Below, piece after piece: positions 18,950 to 28,220 of a stretch of 64,000 nt of DNA. The notes under the pieces are model-generated. The model saw only the letters and a program-made list of their open reading frames with translations. It did not search any database and was not told the DNA's origin. A program made the position numbers and the translations under genes. The DNA is taken from assembly GCF_001022965.1 (NCBI RefSeq), contig NZ_LECZ01000020.1:1-64000 (forward strand), read 5' to 3'. Numbering within the stretch: position 1 is the stretch's first letter; each line of letters starts with the position of its first letter. This DNA is from Enterobacter genomosp. O. Lineage in GTDB: Bacteria > Pseudomonadota > Gammaproteobacteria > Enterobacterales > Enterobacteriaceae.

Positions 18950-19376
18950 CTGCACGCTTCGCCCCGCCACCGCGGACGATGCGCAAACCGTTTACGCGTT
19001 AATCTGCGAGTTAAAGCAGGCCGAGTTCGATCGCCAGGCGTTTCACGCGGGGTATCTTGCCAACCTGCAGGATCGCAACATGCGCTACCAGCTTGCAGAG
19101 ATGAACGGGCAGGCCATCGGTATGATCGGCCTGCACTTGCAGTTTCATCTCCATCACGCGCGCTGGATCGGTGAGATCCAGGAGCTGGTGGTGATGCCGC
19201 AGGCGCGCGGGTTAAAGATAGGAAGCCAGCTGCTGGCCTGGGCGGAAGGGGTGGCACGAGAGGCTGGCGCAGAGATGACCGAACTTTCCACCAGCGTGAA
19301 GCGCACCGACGCGCACCGTTTTTACGTTCGTGAAGGATATACGCAGAGCCATTTCCGATTCACCAAACCGCTGTAG
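18942..19376 (+). CDS. phnO: Aminoalkylphosphonate N-acetyltransferase PhnO
   Basis: GNAT acetyltransferase of 144 residues (E. coli also 144). It acetylates aminoalkylphosphonates such as aminomethylphosphonate, allowing their breakdown or detoxification. The acetyl-CoA loop is [12 protein letters not shown], followed by [15 protein letters not shown]. The start at 18942 lies after AAGGAGAACCAG and removes a spurious 36-residue extension that overlaps phnN. Confidence 0.95.
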   Translation: MPDCTLRPATADDAQTVYALICELKQAEFDRQAFHAGYLANLQDRNMRYQLAEMNGQAIGMIGLHLQFHLHHARWIGEIQELVVMPQARGLKIGSQLLAWAEGVAREAGAEMTELSTSVKRTDAHRFYVREGYTQSHFRFTKPL

Positions 19377-19385
19377 AGGTGCGTT

Positions 19386-20144
19386 ATGAGTCTGACCATC
19401 ACGCTGACAGGAACCGGGGGCGCCCAGCTGGTGCCGGTCTTTGGCTGCGACTGCGCGGCGTGTCGCCGGGCGCGCCTGCAGGATAACTATCGCCGTCGCC
19501 CGTGCAGCGCGGTGGTTAAATTCAACGATGCCGTCACCCTGCTGGATGCCGGCATCCTGCACCTGATGGACGACTGGCCCGCCGGCAGCTTCCAGCAGTT
19601 TTTGCTCACCCATTACCATATGGATCACGTTCAGGGGCTGTTTCCCCTGCGCTGGGGCGTGGGCGCGACCATTCCGGTCTATGGTCCACCGGATGACGCG
19701 GGCTGTGACGACCTGTTCAAACACCCGGGGATTCTCGATTTCAGCCACACGGTCGAACCGTTTGTGATGTTTGAACTTCAGGGCCTGCGGGTCACGCCGC
19801 TGCCGCTCAACCATTCGAAACTGACCTTCGGGTATTTGCTGGAATCGGCCCACAGCCGGGTGGCCTGGCTTTCCGACACCGCCGGGCTGCCGGAAAAGAC
19901 GGTGAAGTTTCTGCTCAACAACCAGCCGCAGACCATCATCATCGACTGCAGTCATGAACCGCGCGACGAGACGCCGCGAAACCATTGCGACTTAAATACC
20001 GTGATTGCGCTAAACGAGGTGATTGGCTGCCCGCAGGTGATCCTGACCCACATCAGCCATCAGTTTGACGCGTGGATGATGGATAACCCGCTGCCGGAGG
20101 GGATTGAGGCGGGGTATGACGGGAGGGTGCTGGTGCTGGATTAG
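19386..20144 (+). CDS. phnP: Phosphoribosyl 1,2-cyclic phosphodiesterase PhnP
   Basis: Metallo-beta-lactamase-fold enzyme of 252 residues that opens the cyclic product of PhnJ to ribose 1,5-bisphosphate. The structural zinc cysteines Cys21, Cys23 and Cys26 ([11 protein letters not shown]) and the catalytic metal motif THYHMDH are present, along with WLSDTAGLP and a late THISHQFD. It is the last phn gene and is followed by a repeat. Confidence 0.97.
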   Translation: MSLTITLTGTGGAQLVPVFGCDCAACRRARLQDNYRRRPCSAVVKFNDAVTLLDAGILHLMDDWPAGSFQQFLLTHYHMDHVQGLFPLRWGVGATIPVYGPPDDAGCDDLFKHPGILDFSHTVEPFVMFELQGLRVTPLPLNHSKLTFGYLLESAHSRVAWLSDTAGLPEKTVKFLLNNQPQTIIIDCSHEPRDETPRNHCDLNTVIALNEVIGCPQVILTHISHQFDAWMMDNPLPEGIEAGYDGRVLVLD

Positions 20145-20148
20145 GTTT

Positions 20149-20185
20149 TCTCCCTCTCCCGTGGGAGAGGGTTGGGGTGAGGGCA
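20149..20185. repeat. 'ccctctccc' repeat after phnP
   Basis: CTCCCTCTCCC-GT-GGGAGAGGG with the trailing GGGTGAGGGC, between the convergent ends of phnP and yjdP. Confidence 0.85.
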
Positions 20186-20196
20186 ACAGGCCGTAC

Positions 20197-20523
20197 TTAA
20201 CCGCGATCGTAATCGTCTTCTAACCTGCGCTCATCCTCTTCTAACCGACGGCGATCGTCATCTAACTGGCGCTGACGCTCGTCCAGACGGCGGCGTCTGT
20301 CTTCGAGCTGCCGACGACGATCGTCGTACTGTCGGCTGTCGATTTGACGGCTGCGGTCATAACGATCGTCATCGTCATCGCTGCTGCGGCTGCTGCTGGG
20401 GTTATAGGCATCGTTGATCGCCTGCTGAATGTTGCCAATAGCATCATCAACAATATCGGCATGAGCCAGCTGGCTGGTGAGTGATAGCAGACCAAATAAC
20501 AGAGCAGTTGAGTAACGTTTCAT
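20197..20523 (-). CDS. yjdP: Secreted charged protein YjdP (DUF2756 family)
   Basis: Precursor of 108 residues with a signal peptide ending in LAHA (about residue 22). Mature ADIVDDAIGNIQQAINDAYNP is followed by a Ser/Asp-rich linker and a highly charged C-terminal half built of Arg, Asp, Glu and Gln, almost certainly a single long helix or coiled coil. The E. coli homologue next to phnP has the same layout and 109 residues. The function is unknown; the location is periplasmic by prediction. Confidence 0.88.
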   Translation of the reverse strand: MKRYSTALLFGLLSLTSQLAHADIVDDAIGNIQQAINDAYNPSSSRSSDDDDDRYDRSRQIDSRQYDDRRRQLEDRRRRLDERQRQLDDDRRRLEEDERRLEDDYDRG

Positions 20524-20592
20524 AAGGCCAGACTCGCAGGTGAACTGGCCTTACGATAATGAACGGCGGGGAACCGGGGTAGCGGAGGAATC

Positions 20593-22872
20593 TCAAATTA
20601 CCATCACCTTCCGCAGCGCCTGCGCCAGCTGTACCCGCGTAAACGGCTTACGCAGTAACTGAACGTCCGGCAGCTGCGGGTTGTGCGTGGGGCGTAAATC
20701 CTGACCGCTGATCAGCAGCACCGGAAGCTGCGGATAATGGCTGCGCACATGGTTAATCACCTCGGCCCCGCTCAGGCTTCCGGGCAACATCAGGTCGCTG
20801 ATAAACATGCCAATATCCGGCGACGCCGCCAGCATGCTCAGCGCCTGCTCGCCGTTCTCTGCTTCCAGCGTCAGGTAGCCAAGCTGGTGCAGCTGCTCGC
20901 ACAGGGTCTGACGAACATCGGCTTCATCTTCCAGCACCAGTACCAGCCGCTCGTTATCGATGGAGGCGGCAGCAGACTGCGTTTCATCAACTGCAGCGGC
21001 GGGCAGCGTCGAGCGCGGGAGGTGAAGCCGCACGGTCGTCCCCTGCCCCGGCGCGCTTTCGATCTCCACGCGGCCGCCGGACTGACGCACAAAACCGTAG
21101 ACCATCGACAGGCCCAGCCCGCTTCCGCTCCCGGTCTGTTTGGTGGTAAAGAACGGTTCAAAGACGCGGGATTTCACCTCCTGAGACATCCCGCTGCCGC
21201 GGTCAATGACTTCCAGCGCCACCATATCCTGTCGGCGTCCATCGCTGCGGGTGACGCGCTGGTTCCAGGTGCGGATTTTTATCACCCCGCTTTGTCCTTC
21301 CATTGCATCGCGGGCGTTCATCACCAGGTTGATGATGGCATTTTCCAGCTGGCTGACGTCTATCCAGGCGGGCCACGCCGGGGATTGCGCTTCAATCTCC
21401 AGGGTCAGGGTGGCAGGCAAAGAGTGGCGCATCAGCTCCCGGAGGTTCTCCAGCAGCGGAAGCATGTCTACCGCATGCGGCGTCAGGGATTGCTTACGGG
21501 AAAACGCCAGCAGGCGCTGCGTCAGTAAGGCGCCACGCTCAGCGGCCTTCAGCGCCCGGGTGATTCGCGGCGCGTCTTTTGATTCAGGATCGGTAAGCTC
21601 AAGGCTGCCGATGATCACCGCCAGCAGGTTATTAAAATCATGCGCCAGCCCGCCCGTCAGCTGTCCGACGGCCTTCATTTTCTGGCTGTGCAGGAGCGCC
21701 TCTTCCAGCCCCTGCCGCTCGATGCGGTCGATCTCCATCTGCGTGGTTTTCTCTTTCAGCAGGCGCGTGGTGTGCTCAAGCGAGGCGGTATTGCGGGCAA
21801 ACACGTTAAACGCGCGCGCCAGCTCGCCCAGCTCATCGCGCCGCTGCAGGGCGGGGACGGAGACATCCTGTTCACCGTGAGCAAGGCGCGACATCGCCCG
21901 GGAAATCGCCGTCAGGTTGGAGGCCAGATTGCGGTAGATATACCAGCAGGCGCACCCGGTGATGATCAGCGCCAGCGCGGCGAAGATGGTGATAAACACG
22001 CTGATGGATTGCAGTTCGTGATGGCTCTGGGCCGTGCGAAGCCGGGAGGCCTGCGCCACCTGCTCAACGTACTGATTGATATCGCCGTTGAGGATCGCCA
22101 CCAGCGCCTTGATGTGGAACATATACCAGCTTATCGCCAGATCGCTCTCTTCCAGCTGCCTCGACAGCGGGGCGAGCTTGCCTAACTCGGCATTAAAATC
22201 AGGCAGAACCCCCTTAACAACCGGCTGTACGGCACTCCGGGGCAGCGCTGCGGTCACCGCGTCCAGCTGCTGAACGGTCGCGCGCGGCGAAGGGGTGTCG
22301 ATGGCGGCAGCGATCAGCCGGTCCATCTCCATCAGCTGCCGCGCGTCCGGAACATTGCTGCCATAGCGGCGGTTAATATCCTGCAGATGCCGCAGGTAGC
22401 TCTGGCTTTGGTACAGCGAGCTTAGCAGCGCGTTACGCTCCAGATGGCGTCGCTGTCCGCGCTCAAGCATCTCCGTCACGCTCTGCTGCAGCTCATGACT
22501 ACGCTGAATAATCCGCGCCACCAGCGCCGGCTCCTGCTGCGCCAGCGGCGCATCGGCAAGCTGCTCCAGCGAGTGGCGCAGCGCCATTTGCGTCTGCTTC
22601 AGCCTCTCGGCTTCGCCTTTGTACTCCAGCGCCCCGACGACCTGCGAGAGCCGCACCGCCGCCGTCGCCACGCTGGCGGTATCGCGGGCCAGGTTCATGC
22701 TGCCGGTCATGTCATCCAGCGTCTGCTGCTGCACCTGCTCCTGGATTTGGCTGGCATGACGAAAGCCGAGCACCGCCACGCCGCTTACCATCAGCGTAAC
22801 GGCGACCACCAGCAGATTGAAAATCAGCAGGCGGCCTCGGGCGCTGGCGAAGAACGGAGGGCGTGATGGCAT
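20593..22872 (-). CDS. Hybrid sensor histidine kinase of the sugar island
   Basis: Inner-membrane hybrid kinase of 759 residues. The first membrane helix (about 14-38) is followed by a helical periplasmic domain (39-290), a second helix (about 291-313), HAMP (about 314-367) and a short coiled coil. The HisKA box GGLAHDFNNLL has phospho-acceptor His411. The HATPase domain has Asn519, DRGSGM (Asp557) and GSGLGLSM. The C-terminal receiver (about 643-759) has acceptor Asp693 and Lys742. No HPt domain is present. It is transcribed divergently from the ABC/catabolic genes, and a response-regulator gene lies at their far end. Sensing the sugar, or its loaded binding protein through the periplasmic helices, is inferred. 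No close named homologue is recognised. Confidence 0.85.
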   Translation of the reverse strand: MPSRPPFFASARGRLLIFNLLVVAVTLMVSGVAVLGFRHASQIQEQVQQQTLDDMTGSMNLARDTASVATAAVRLSQVVGALEYKGEAERLKQTQMALRHSLEQLADAPLAQQEPALVARIIQRSHELQQSVTEMLERGQRRHLERNALLSSLYQSQSYLRHLQDINRRYGSNVPDARQLMEMDRLIAAAIDTPSPRATVQQLDAVTAALPRSAVQPVVKGVLPDFNAELGKLAPLSRQLEESDLAISWYMFHIKALVAILNGDINQYVEQVAQASRLRTAQSHHELQSISVFITIFAALALIITGCACWYIYRNLASNLTAISRAMSRLAHGEQDVSVPALQRRDELGELARAFNVFARNTASLEHTTRLLKEKTTQMEIDRIERQGLEEALLHSQKMKAVGQLTGGLAHDFNNLLAVIIGSLELTDPESKDAPRITRALKAAERGALLTQRLLAFSRKQSLTPHAVDMLPLLENLRELMRHSLPATLTLEIEAQSPAWPAWIDVSQLENAIINLVMNARDAMEGQSGVIKIRTWNQRVTRSDGRRQDMVALEVIDRGSGMSQEVKSRVFEPFFTTKQTGSGSGLGLSMVYGFVRQSGGRVEIESAPGQGTTVRLHLPRSTLPAAAVDETQSAAASIDNERLVLVLEDEADVRQTLCEQLHQLGYLTLEAENGEQALSMLAASPDIGMFISDLMLPGSLSGAEVINHVRSHYPQLPVLLISGQDLRPTHNPQLPDVQLLRKPFTRVQLAQALRKVMVI

Positions 22873-23053
22873 GGGTTTGGGCTCCTCTGCGGTTTGGTGC
22901 CCTCACCCTGACCCTCTCCCACAGGGAGAGGGAAAAGAGAAATGTGACGGCGATTAGCTATTCATAACTATGACAAATATGAACAGCTTCTGACATTTTG
23001 CATTTACGTACCTGTGATGAAGTGCAGATATCGACATTCACAGGAGATCCGCC
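22873..23053. promoter_or_regulatory. Divergent promoter region between sensor kinase and sugar ABC operon
   Basis: 181 bases. The sensor-kinase side carries a 'ccctctccc' repeat (22898-22933). The remaining A/T-rich 120 bases must hold the operon promoter and the response-regulator sites, but I cannot assign -35/-10 elements or a clear direct repeat. The ribosome-binding site of the ABC gene is CAGGAG at 23041-23046. Confidence 0.55.
22898..22933. repeat. 'ccctctccc' repeat in the divergent promoter region
   Basis: GCCCTCACCCTGACCCTCTCCC with pairing arm GGGAGAGGG, within 60 bases of the kinase start codon. It is an unusual place for an element otherwise found after genes. Confidence 0.85.
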
Positions 23054-24574
23054 ATGAGCAGAACCCCCGTATTAGAGATGCGCAGCATTGCCAAGACGTT
23101 TGGTAATTTCCACGCGCTCAAGGGTGTGGATTTGACGGTTTTCCCCGGTGAGATCCACGCGCTGATGGGAGAAAACGGCGCGGGAAAAAGCACGCTGATG
23201 AAAATCCTCGCGGGGGCCTATACCGCCACCAGCGGCGAGATCCTGATCGACGGTCAGCCGTTTCACATTAAAGGGCCGAAAGATGCGCTGGCCGCAGGCA
23301 TTACCCTGATTTATCAGGAGATGCAGCTCGCGCCCAATCTGACCGTTGCCGAGAATATCTTTCTTGGCAGCGAGCTGTCGCGCGGCGGGATGGTCCAGCG
23401 TAAAGAGATGGCCGCCCAGGCGCAGGCGGTGATTGACCGTCTCGGTGCCCAGTTCAGCGCCACCGATCTGGTGTTGAAGCTGACCATCGCCGAGCAGCAG
23501 CAGGTGGAAATTGCCCGCGCGCTGCACCGCAACAGCCGCATTCTGGTGATGGATGAACCCACCGCCGCCCTCTCCTCGCGGGAAACGCACCGCCTGTTCG
23601 AACTGATTTTGCGCCTGCGCGACGAAGGGATGGCGATTATCTACATCAGCCACCGCATGGCGGAAGTGTATGAACTCTCTGACCGCGTCAGCGTTCTGCG
23701 CGACGGGCAGTACGTCGGCAGCCTGACGCGCGACAAGCTGAACGCCTCCGAGCTGGTGCGCATGATGGTGGGCCGCCCCCTGAGCGACCTGTTCAACAAA
23801 GAGCGTGATATCCCCCTCGGCAGCCCGCGTCTTAACGTGCACCACCTCACCGACGGTAAAAAAGTTCAGCCCTGCAGCCTGCAGGTACGTTCCGGCGAAA
23901 TCGTCGGGCTGGCGGGCCTGGTTGGTGCCGGACGTTCCGAGCTGGCACAGCTGATCTTTGGCGTGCGCAAAGCCACGGGCGGCATGATTGAGGTGGACGG
24001 CGAGCCGGTGGTGATTCACTCGCCGCGCGCCGCCATTGATAACGGCATCGGTTTTCTTACCGAGAACCGTAAGGAGCAGGGGCTGTTCCTGGAGCTGGCG
24101 GCGCAGGAAAACATCACCATGGCGACGCTGGAGCGCGACGCCACCTTCGGCATGCTAAACCGCAAAAAGGCCCAGTCCATTTCCGATGACGCGATTGCCC
24201 TGCTCAACATCCGCGTGCCGCATTCTCAGGTGCGCGCGGGCGGGCTTTCAGGCGGCAACCAGCAAAAGCTGCTTATCTCCCGCTGGGTGGCCATCGGCCC
24301 GCGCATTCTGATTCTGGACGAACCGACGCGCGGCGTGGACGTCGGCGCGAAAAGCGAGATCTACCGCATCATGAACCAGATGGCGCGCAAAGGGGTGGCG
24401 ATTTTGATGATCTCCAGCGAGCTGCCGGAAGTGGTGGGCATGAGCGACCGGGTGTACGTGATGCGGGAAGGCAGCATCGCGGGTGAACTGCACGGGCGCG
24501 ACATCTCTCAGGAAAACATTATGACGCTGGCAACCGGCGTGAACGACACTCATCATCAGGCGGTGCAATCATGA
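23054..24574 (+). CDS. Sugar ABC transporter ATP-binding protein (RbsA/XylG type)
   Basis: Double ABC ATPase of 506 residues, typical of ribose/xylose/allose-type importers. The N-terminal half (about 1-245) has Walker [11 protein letters not shown]-loop [12 protein letters not shown], a degenerate signature, [10 protein letters not shown] and the switch His of YISHRMAE. The C-terminal half has the usual degenerate Walker [19 protein letters not shown], signature LSGGNQQK and [17 protein letters not shown]. It powers the adjacent permease. It overlaps the permease start by four bases. The substrate is not readable from this subunit. Confidence 0.93.
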   Translation: MSRTPVLEMRSIAKTFGNFHALKGVDLTVFPGEIHALMGENGAGKSTLMKILAGAYTATSGEILIDGQPFHIKGPKDALAAGITLIYQEMQLAPNLTVAENIFLGSELSRGGMVQRKEMAAQAQAVIDRLGAQFSATDLVLKLTIAEQQQVEIARALHRNSRILVMDEPTAALSSRETHRLFELILRLRDEGMAIIYISHRMAEVYELSDRVSVLRDGQYVGSLTRDKLNASELVRMMVGRPLSDLFNKERDIPLGSPRLNVHHLTDGKKVQPCSLQVRSGEIVGLAGLVGAGRSELAQLIFGVRKATGGMIEVDGEPVVIHSPRAAIDNGIGFLTENRKEQGLFLELAAQENITMATLERDATFGMLNRKKAQSISDDAIALLNIRVPHSQVRAGGLSGGNQQKLLISRWVAIGPRILILDEPTRGVDVGAKSEIYRIMNQMARKGVAILMISSELPEVVGMSDRVYVMREGSIAGELHGRDISQENIMTLATGVNDTHHQAVQS

Positions 24575-25566
24575 CAACTCCTACCCATCCGCAGCAGGTG
24601 GCGAAATCCGCCTCCGCAAAAAAAATGCTGATGAGCGATCTGATGCAAACGGTCGGCATTCTGCCGATTCTGATCCTGATTGTGGCGGTATTTGGCTTTA
24701 TCGCGCCCAATTTCTTCACCGAGAGCAACCTGCTCAACATTACCCGTCAGGCGTCGATCAACATCGTGCTGGCGGCGGGAATGACCTTCATTATCTTAAC
24801 CGGCGGGATTGACCTCTCCGTAGGCTCGATTCTGGGCACCACGGCGGTGGCGGCGATGGTGGTGTCGCTGATCCCGGAATTCGCCATGCTCTCCATTCCC
24901 GCCGCGCTGATGCTCGGCATGGTGCTGGGCCTGTTCAACGGCGCGCTGGTGGCGTTTGCCGGGCTGCCGCCGTTTATCGTGACGCTCGGCACCTATACGG
25001 CGCTGCGCGGCGCGGCGTATCTGCTGGCCGACGGCACGACGGTCATTAACTCCAACATCAACTTTGAGTGGATCGGCAATAACTACCTCGGCCCGATTCC
25101 TTGGCTGGTGGTGATCGCCCTGGCGGTCATTGCTATCTGCTGGTTCATCCTGCGCCGCACCACGCTTGGCGTTCACATTTACGCGGTGGGCGGCAACATG
25201 CAGGCGGCGCGCTTAACCGGCATCAAGGTCTGGCTGGTGCTGCTGTTTGTCTACGGCATGAGCGGCCTGCTCTCGGGCCTCGGCGGCGTTATGAGCGCCT
25301 CACGCCTCTACAGCGCCAACGGCAATCTCGGCATGGGCTATGAGCTTGACGCGATTGCGGCGGTGATCCTCGGCGGGACCAGCTTCGTTGGCGGGATCGG
25401 CACGATCACCGGCACGCTGGTCGGTGCCCTGATCATCGCTACCCTCAACAACGGCATGACGCTGTTGGGCGTCTCCTACTTCTGGCAACTGGTGATCAAA
25501 GGGGCGGTGATCATCATTGCGGTGCTGATCGACAAATACCGTACCCGACACCATCAAAGTGCATAA
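24571..25566 (+). CDS. Sugar ABC transporter permease (RbsC type)
   Basis: Inner-membrane permease of 331 residues with eight to ten hydrophobic segments. Family strings include [46 protein letters not shown]-like [17 protein letters not shown] and [19 protein letters not shown]. It forms the pore with the preceding ATPase as a presumed homodimer. The start is coupled to the upstream stop. It belongs to the branch-specific ribose/xylose/galactose group, which does not settle the substrate. Confidence 0.93.
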   Translation: MTTPTHPQQVAKSASAKKMLMSDLMQTVGILPILILIVAVFGFIAPNFFTESNLLNITRQASINIVLAAGMTFIILTGGIDLSVGSILGTTAVAAMVVSLIPEFAMLSIPAALMLGMVLGLFNGALVAFAGLPPFIVTLGTYTALRGAAYLLADGTTVINSNINFEWIGNNYLGPIPWLVVIALAVIAICWFILRRTTLGVHIYAVGGNMQAARLTGIKVWLVLLFVYGMSGLLSGLGGVMSASRLYSANGNLGMGYELDAIAAVILGGTSFVGGIGTITGTLVGALIIATLNNGMTLLGVSYFWQLVIKGAVIIIAVLIDKYRTRHHQSA

Positions 25567-25598
25567 CAACAACACCCTACAGCTTCGAGGAAAACCAT

Positions 25599-26540
25599 AT
25601 GCGTTTGAAACCCTTAGTGACCGCGCTCTGTGCTGGCGCGCTGCTTGCCGCAACGCCGTTTGCGCAGGCGAAAGATCTGAAATCCATCGGCGTGACGGTG
25701 GGTGACCTGGCTAACCCATTCTTCGTGCAGATCACCAAAGGCGCCGAGCTGGAAGCGCGCAAGCTGGCGGGCGATAACGTCAAAGTGACGCTGGTCTCCA
25801 GCGGGTACGATCTGGGCCAGCAGGTGGCGCAGATCGACAACTTTATTGCCGCAAAAGTAGACATGATCATCCTCAACGCCGCGGATTCCAAAGGGATCGG
25901 CCCGGCGGTGAAGCGCGCGAAGGACGCCGGGATCGTAGTCGTTGCGGTTGACGTGGCGGCAGAAGGGGCTGATGCCACCATCACCTCCGATAACACCCAG
26001 GCGGGCGAAATGGCCTGTAAGTACATTACCGACCGCCTGAAAGGCAAAGGCAATGTGGTGATCATCAACGGACCGCCGGTCTCTGCGGTGCAGAACCGCG
26101 TCGAAGGTTGCCAGACGGAATTCAAAAAACACCCGGATATCAAGGTGCTCTCGGATAACCAAAACGCCAAGGGCAGCCGCGAGGGCGGCCTGGAAGTGAT
26201 GACCTCCCTGCTGGCGGCGAATCCGAAGATCGACGGCGTATTCGCCATTAACGATCCGACCGCGATCGGTGCCGATCTGGCGGCGAAACAGGCGCAGCGC
26301 AACGAGTTCTTTATCGTCGGCGTGGATGGATCTCCGGACGGTGAAGAAGCCCTGAAGCGCGAAAACTCCCTGTTTGTGGCAACCCCGGCGCAAGATCCGC
26401 AGGTCATGGCAGCAAAAGCGGTGGAGATCGGCTATGACATATTACAGGGCAAACCGGCACCGAAAGCGCCTGTGCTGATCCCGGTGACGATGATCGATAA
26501 AAAGAACGTCGGCACGTATAAGGGGTGGACGGTTAAGTAA
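25599..26540 (+). CDS. Periplasmic sugar-binding protein (RbsB type)
   Basis: Precursor of 313 residues. The signal peptide MRLKPLVTALCAGALLAA ends near AQA at residue 24; the mature protein starts KDLKSIGVTVGDLANPFF, the classic strand and ligand loop of RbsB-like proteins. Asp and Asn in INDPTAIGADLA and VDGSPDGEEAL are in the usual sugar-binding places. Its length is close to RbsB plus a short insertion. It probably delivers the sugar to the permease and could also contact the sensor kinase; both are inferences. Confidence 0.9.
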   Translation: MRLKPLVTALCAGALLAATPFAQAKDLKSIGVTVGDLANPFFVQITKGAELEARKLAGDNVKVTLVSSGYDLGQQVAQIDNFIAAKVDMIILNAADSKGIGPAVKRAKDAGIVVVAVDVAAEGADATITSDNTQAGEMACKYITDRLKGKGNVVIINGPPVSAVQNRVEGCQTEFKKHPDIKVLSDNQNAKGSREGGLEVMTSLLAANPKIDGVFAINDPTAIGADLAAKQAQRNEFFIVGVDGSPDGEEALKRENSLFVATPAQDPQVMAAKAVEIGYDILQGKPAPKAPVLIPVTMIDKKNVGTYKGWTVK

Positions 26541-26557
26541 CCTCGTTGCGGCCTGAT

Positions 26558-26640
26558 GCCCTCACCCTAACCCTCTCCCACGGGGAGAGGGAACTTATTC
26601 CCCCTCTCCCTTGAGGGAGAGGGCCGGGGTGAGGGGGTGG
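26558..26640. repeat. Inverted pair of 'ccctctccc' repeats within the sugar operon
   Basis: GCCCTCACCCTAACCCTCTCCC with its arm, then a reverse copy ending GGGCCGGGGTGAGGG. It sits between the transport genes and the catabolic genes and could lower downstream expression or stabilise the upstream mRNA. Confidence 0.9.
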
Positions 26641-26662
26641 CATAAAACTCAAGGAGTCCCCC

Positions 26663-27349
26663 ATGAAACGCTCCGACATCAACGAAATCCTCGGCCACAC
26701 GCGGCAGTTTTTTTCCATGCACGACGTCCATCTCCCGCCGTTTGCCAGCTTTCCGCCAACGAAATGGCAGCAGCTTGACCAGGCCGCATGGCAGGAAGTG
26801 TTCGACCTCAAGCTCGGCTGGGACGTGACGGCGTTCGGCGGCAACAGCTTTGCCGCCGAGGGTCTGACGCTGTTTACCCTGCGCAACGGCTCGCCGAACG
26901 GCATGCCGTATGAAAAGTGCTATGCCGAAAAAATCATGCACGTGCGGGACGGCCAGGTCACGCCGATGCATTTTCACTGGCGTAAACGGGAGGACATCAT
27001 CAACCGGGGCGGCGGGAATCTGATTGTTGAATTGTGGAATGCCGGTGCGCATGAAGAAACCGAAAACACGGATGTGACGGTCACCGTCGACGGCTGCCGT
27101 CAAACCCACGCGCCCGGCAGCCAGCTGCGCCTGCTACCCGGGGAAAGCATCTGCCTCCCCCCAGGTCTTTACCACAGCTTCTGGGGCGAACGCGGCTTCG
27201 GCGACGTGCTGGTCGGGGAAGTGTCGTCGGTCAATGATGATGAACACGACAACCACTTTTTGCAGCCCGTCGCCCGCTATAACAACATCGAAGAAGACGA
27301 GCCGGCGCTGCTGGTGCTGTGCAACGAGTACAACCTGTTTCGGATATAA
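26663..27349 (+). CDS. D-lyxose/D-mannose-type sugar isomerase (cupin)
   Basis: Cytoplasmic cupin-fold isomerase of 228 residues. Conserved metal ligands are visible: His103 and His105 (MHFHWRKRED), Glu110 and His171 (GLYHSFWG). The family interconverts D-lyxose with D-xylulose and D-mannose with D-fructose; I recall a structurally studied member from E. coli O157:H7. The start follows CAAGGAGTCCCCC. The next genes encode an aldolase and a kinase, so the ketose product is likely phosphorylated at C1 and cleaved. The natural sugar is not determined by sequence. Confidence 0.82.
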   Translation: MKRSDINEILGHTRQFFSMHDVHLPPFASFPPTKWQQLDQAAWQEVFDLKLGWDVTAFGGNSFAAEGLTLFTLRNGSPNGMPYEKCYAEKIMHVRDGQVTPMHFHWRKREDIINRGGGNLIVELWNAGAHEETENTDVTVTVDGCRQTHAPGSQLRLLPGESICLPPGLYHSFWGERGFGDVLVGEVSSVNDDEHDNHFLQPVARYNNIEEDEPALLVLCNEYNLFRI

Positions 27350-27359
27350 GGGGTGAATA

Positions 27360-28220
27360 ATGCCGCTGATTTCGCTTGCCGACGGTCTTGAGCACGCCAG
27401 GACGCATCGCTATGCGCTGGGCGCGTTTAACGTGCTCGACTCCCATTTCCTGCGCGCGCTATTCGCCGCCGCAAAGCAGGAACGCTCGCCGTTTATCATC
27501 AACATCGCCGAAGTGCATTTTAAGTACGTGTCTCTGGATTCTCTTGTCGAGGCGGTTAAGTTCGAAGCCGCTCGTCACGACATTCCCGTGGTGCTTAACC
27601 TCGACCACGGGCTGCATTTTGAAGCCGTCGTACGCGCCCTGCGCTTAGGGTTCAGCTCCGTGATGTTCGATGGCTCAACCCTGAGTTACGAGGAGAACAT
27701 TCGCCAGACGCGGGAAGTGGTGAAGATGTGCCACGCCGTTGGCGTGTCGGTAGAAGCCGAGCTTGGCGCAGTCGGTGGCGATGAAGGCGGTGCGCTTTAC
27801 GGGCATGCGGATGAAGCCTTCTTCACCGACCCGCAGCGGGCACGCGAATTTGTCGATTCAACCGGCATTGACGCGCTGGCGGTAGCCATCGGCAACGCGC
27901 ACGGTAAATACAGGGGCGAGCCGAAACTCGATTTCCCGCGCCTGGACGCCATTCGCCAGCAGACGGGGCTACCGCTGGTTTTACACGGCGGCTCCGGCAT
28001 TAGCGATGCCGATTTTCGCCGCGCCATCGAGCTGGGCATTCATAAAATCAATTTTTATACCGGGATGTCGCAGGCCGCGCTTGCCGCCGTCGAGCAGCGC
28101 ATGGCAAACCGCCAGCCGCTCTATGACGAGTTTGCCGAGCTGCTGCTGGGGATAGAAGAGGCGATTACCGACACGGTCGCCGAACAGATGCGCATCTTCG
28201 GCAGCGCGGGGCAGGCATAA
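27360..28220 (+). CDS. Class II ketose-phosphate aldolase (FbaA/GatY/KbaY family)
   Basis: Zinc-dependent aldolase of 286 residues. Expected residues are present: Asp82-His83 (LNLDHGLHFE), Glu134 (VEAELGAVGG), His181 (GNAHGKYRG), His209 (LHGGSG) and the phosphate-binding KINFYTGMS. It should cleave a ketose 1-phosphate or 1,6-bisphosphate to DHAP plus an aldehyde. With the isomerase and kinase, xylulose 1-phosphate (giving glycolaldehyde) or a fructose phosphate are candidate substrates. Its stop codon overlaps the kinase start. Confidence 0.88.
   Translation: MPLISLADGLEHARTHRYALGAFNVLDSHFLRALFAAAKQERSPFIINIAEVHFKYVSLDSLVEAVKFEAARHDIPVVLNLDHGLHFEAVVRALRLGFSSVMFDGSTLSYEENIRQTREVVKMCHAVGVSVEAELGAVGGDEGGALYGHADEAFFTDPQRAREFVDSTGIDALAVAIGNAHGKYRGEPKLDFPRLDAIRQQTGLPLVLHGGSGISDADFRRAIELGIHKINFYTGMSQAALAAVEQRMANRQPLYDEFAELLLGIEEAITDTVAEQMRIFGSAGQA

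Noticed and set aside
23072-24019. Long minus-strand open frame (315 codons) opposite the sugar ABC ATPase gene
   Set aside because: Antisense shadow of a clear ABC ATPase with intact motifs.
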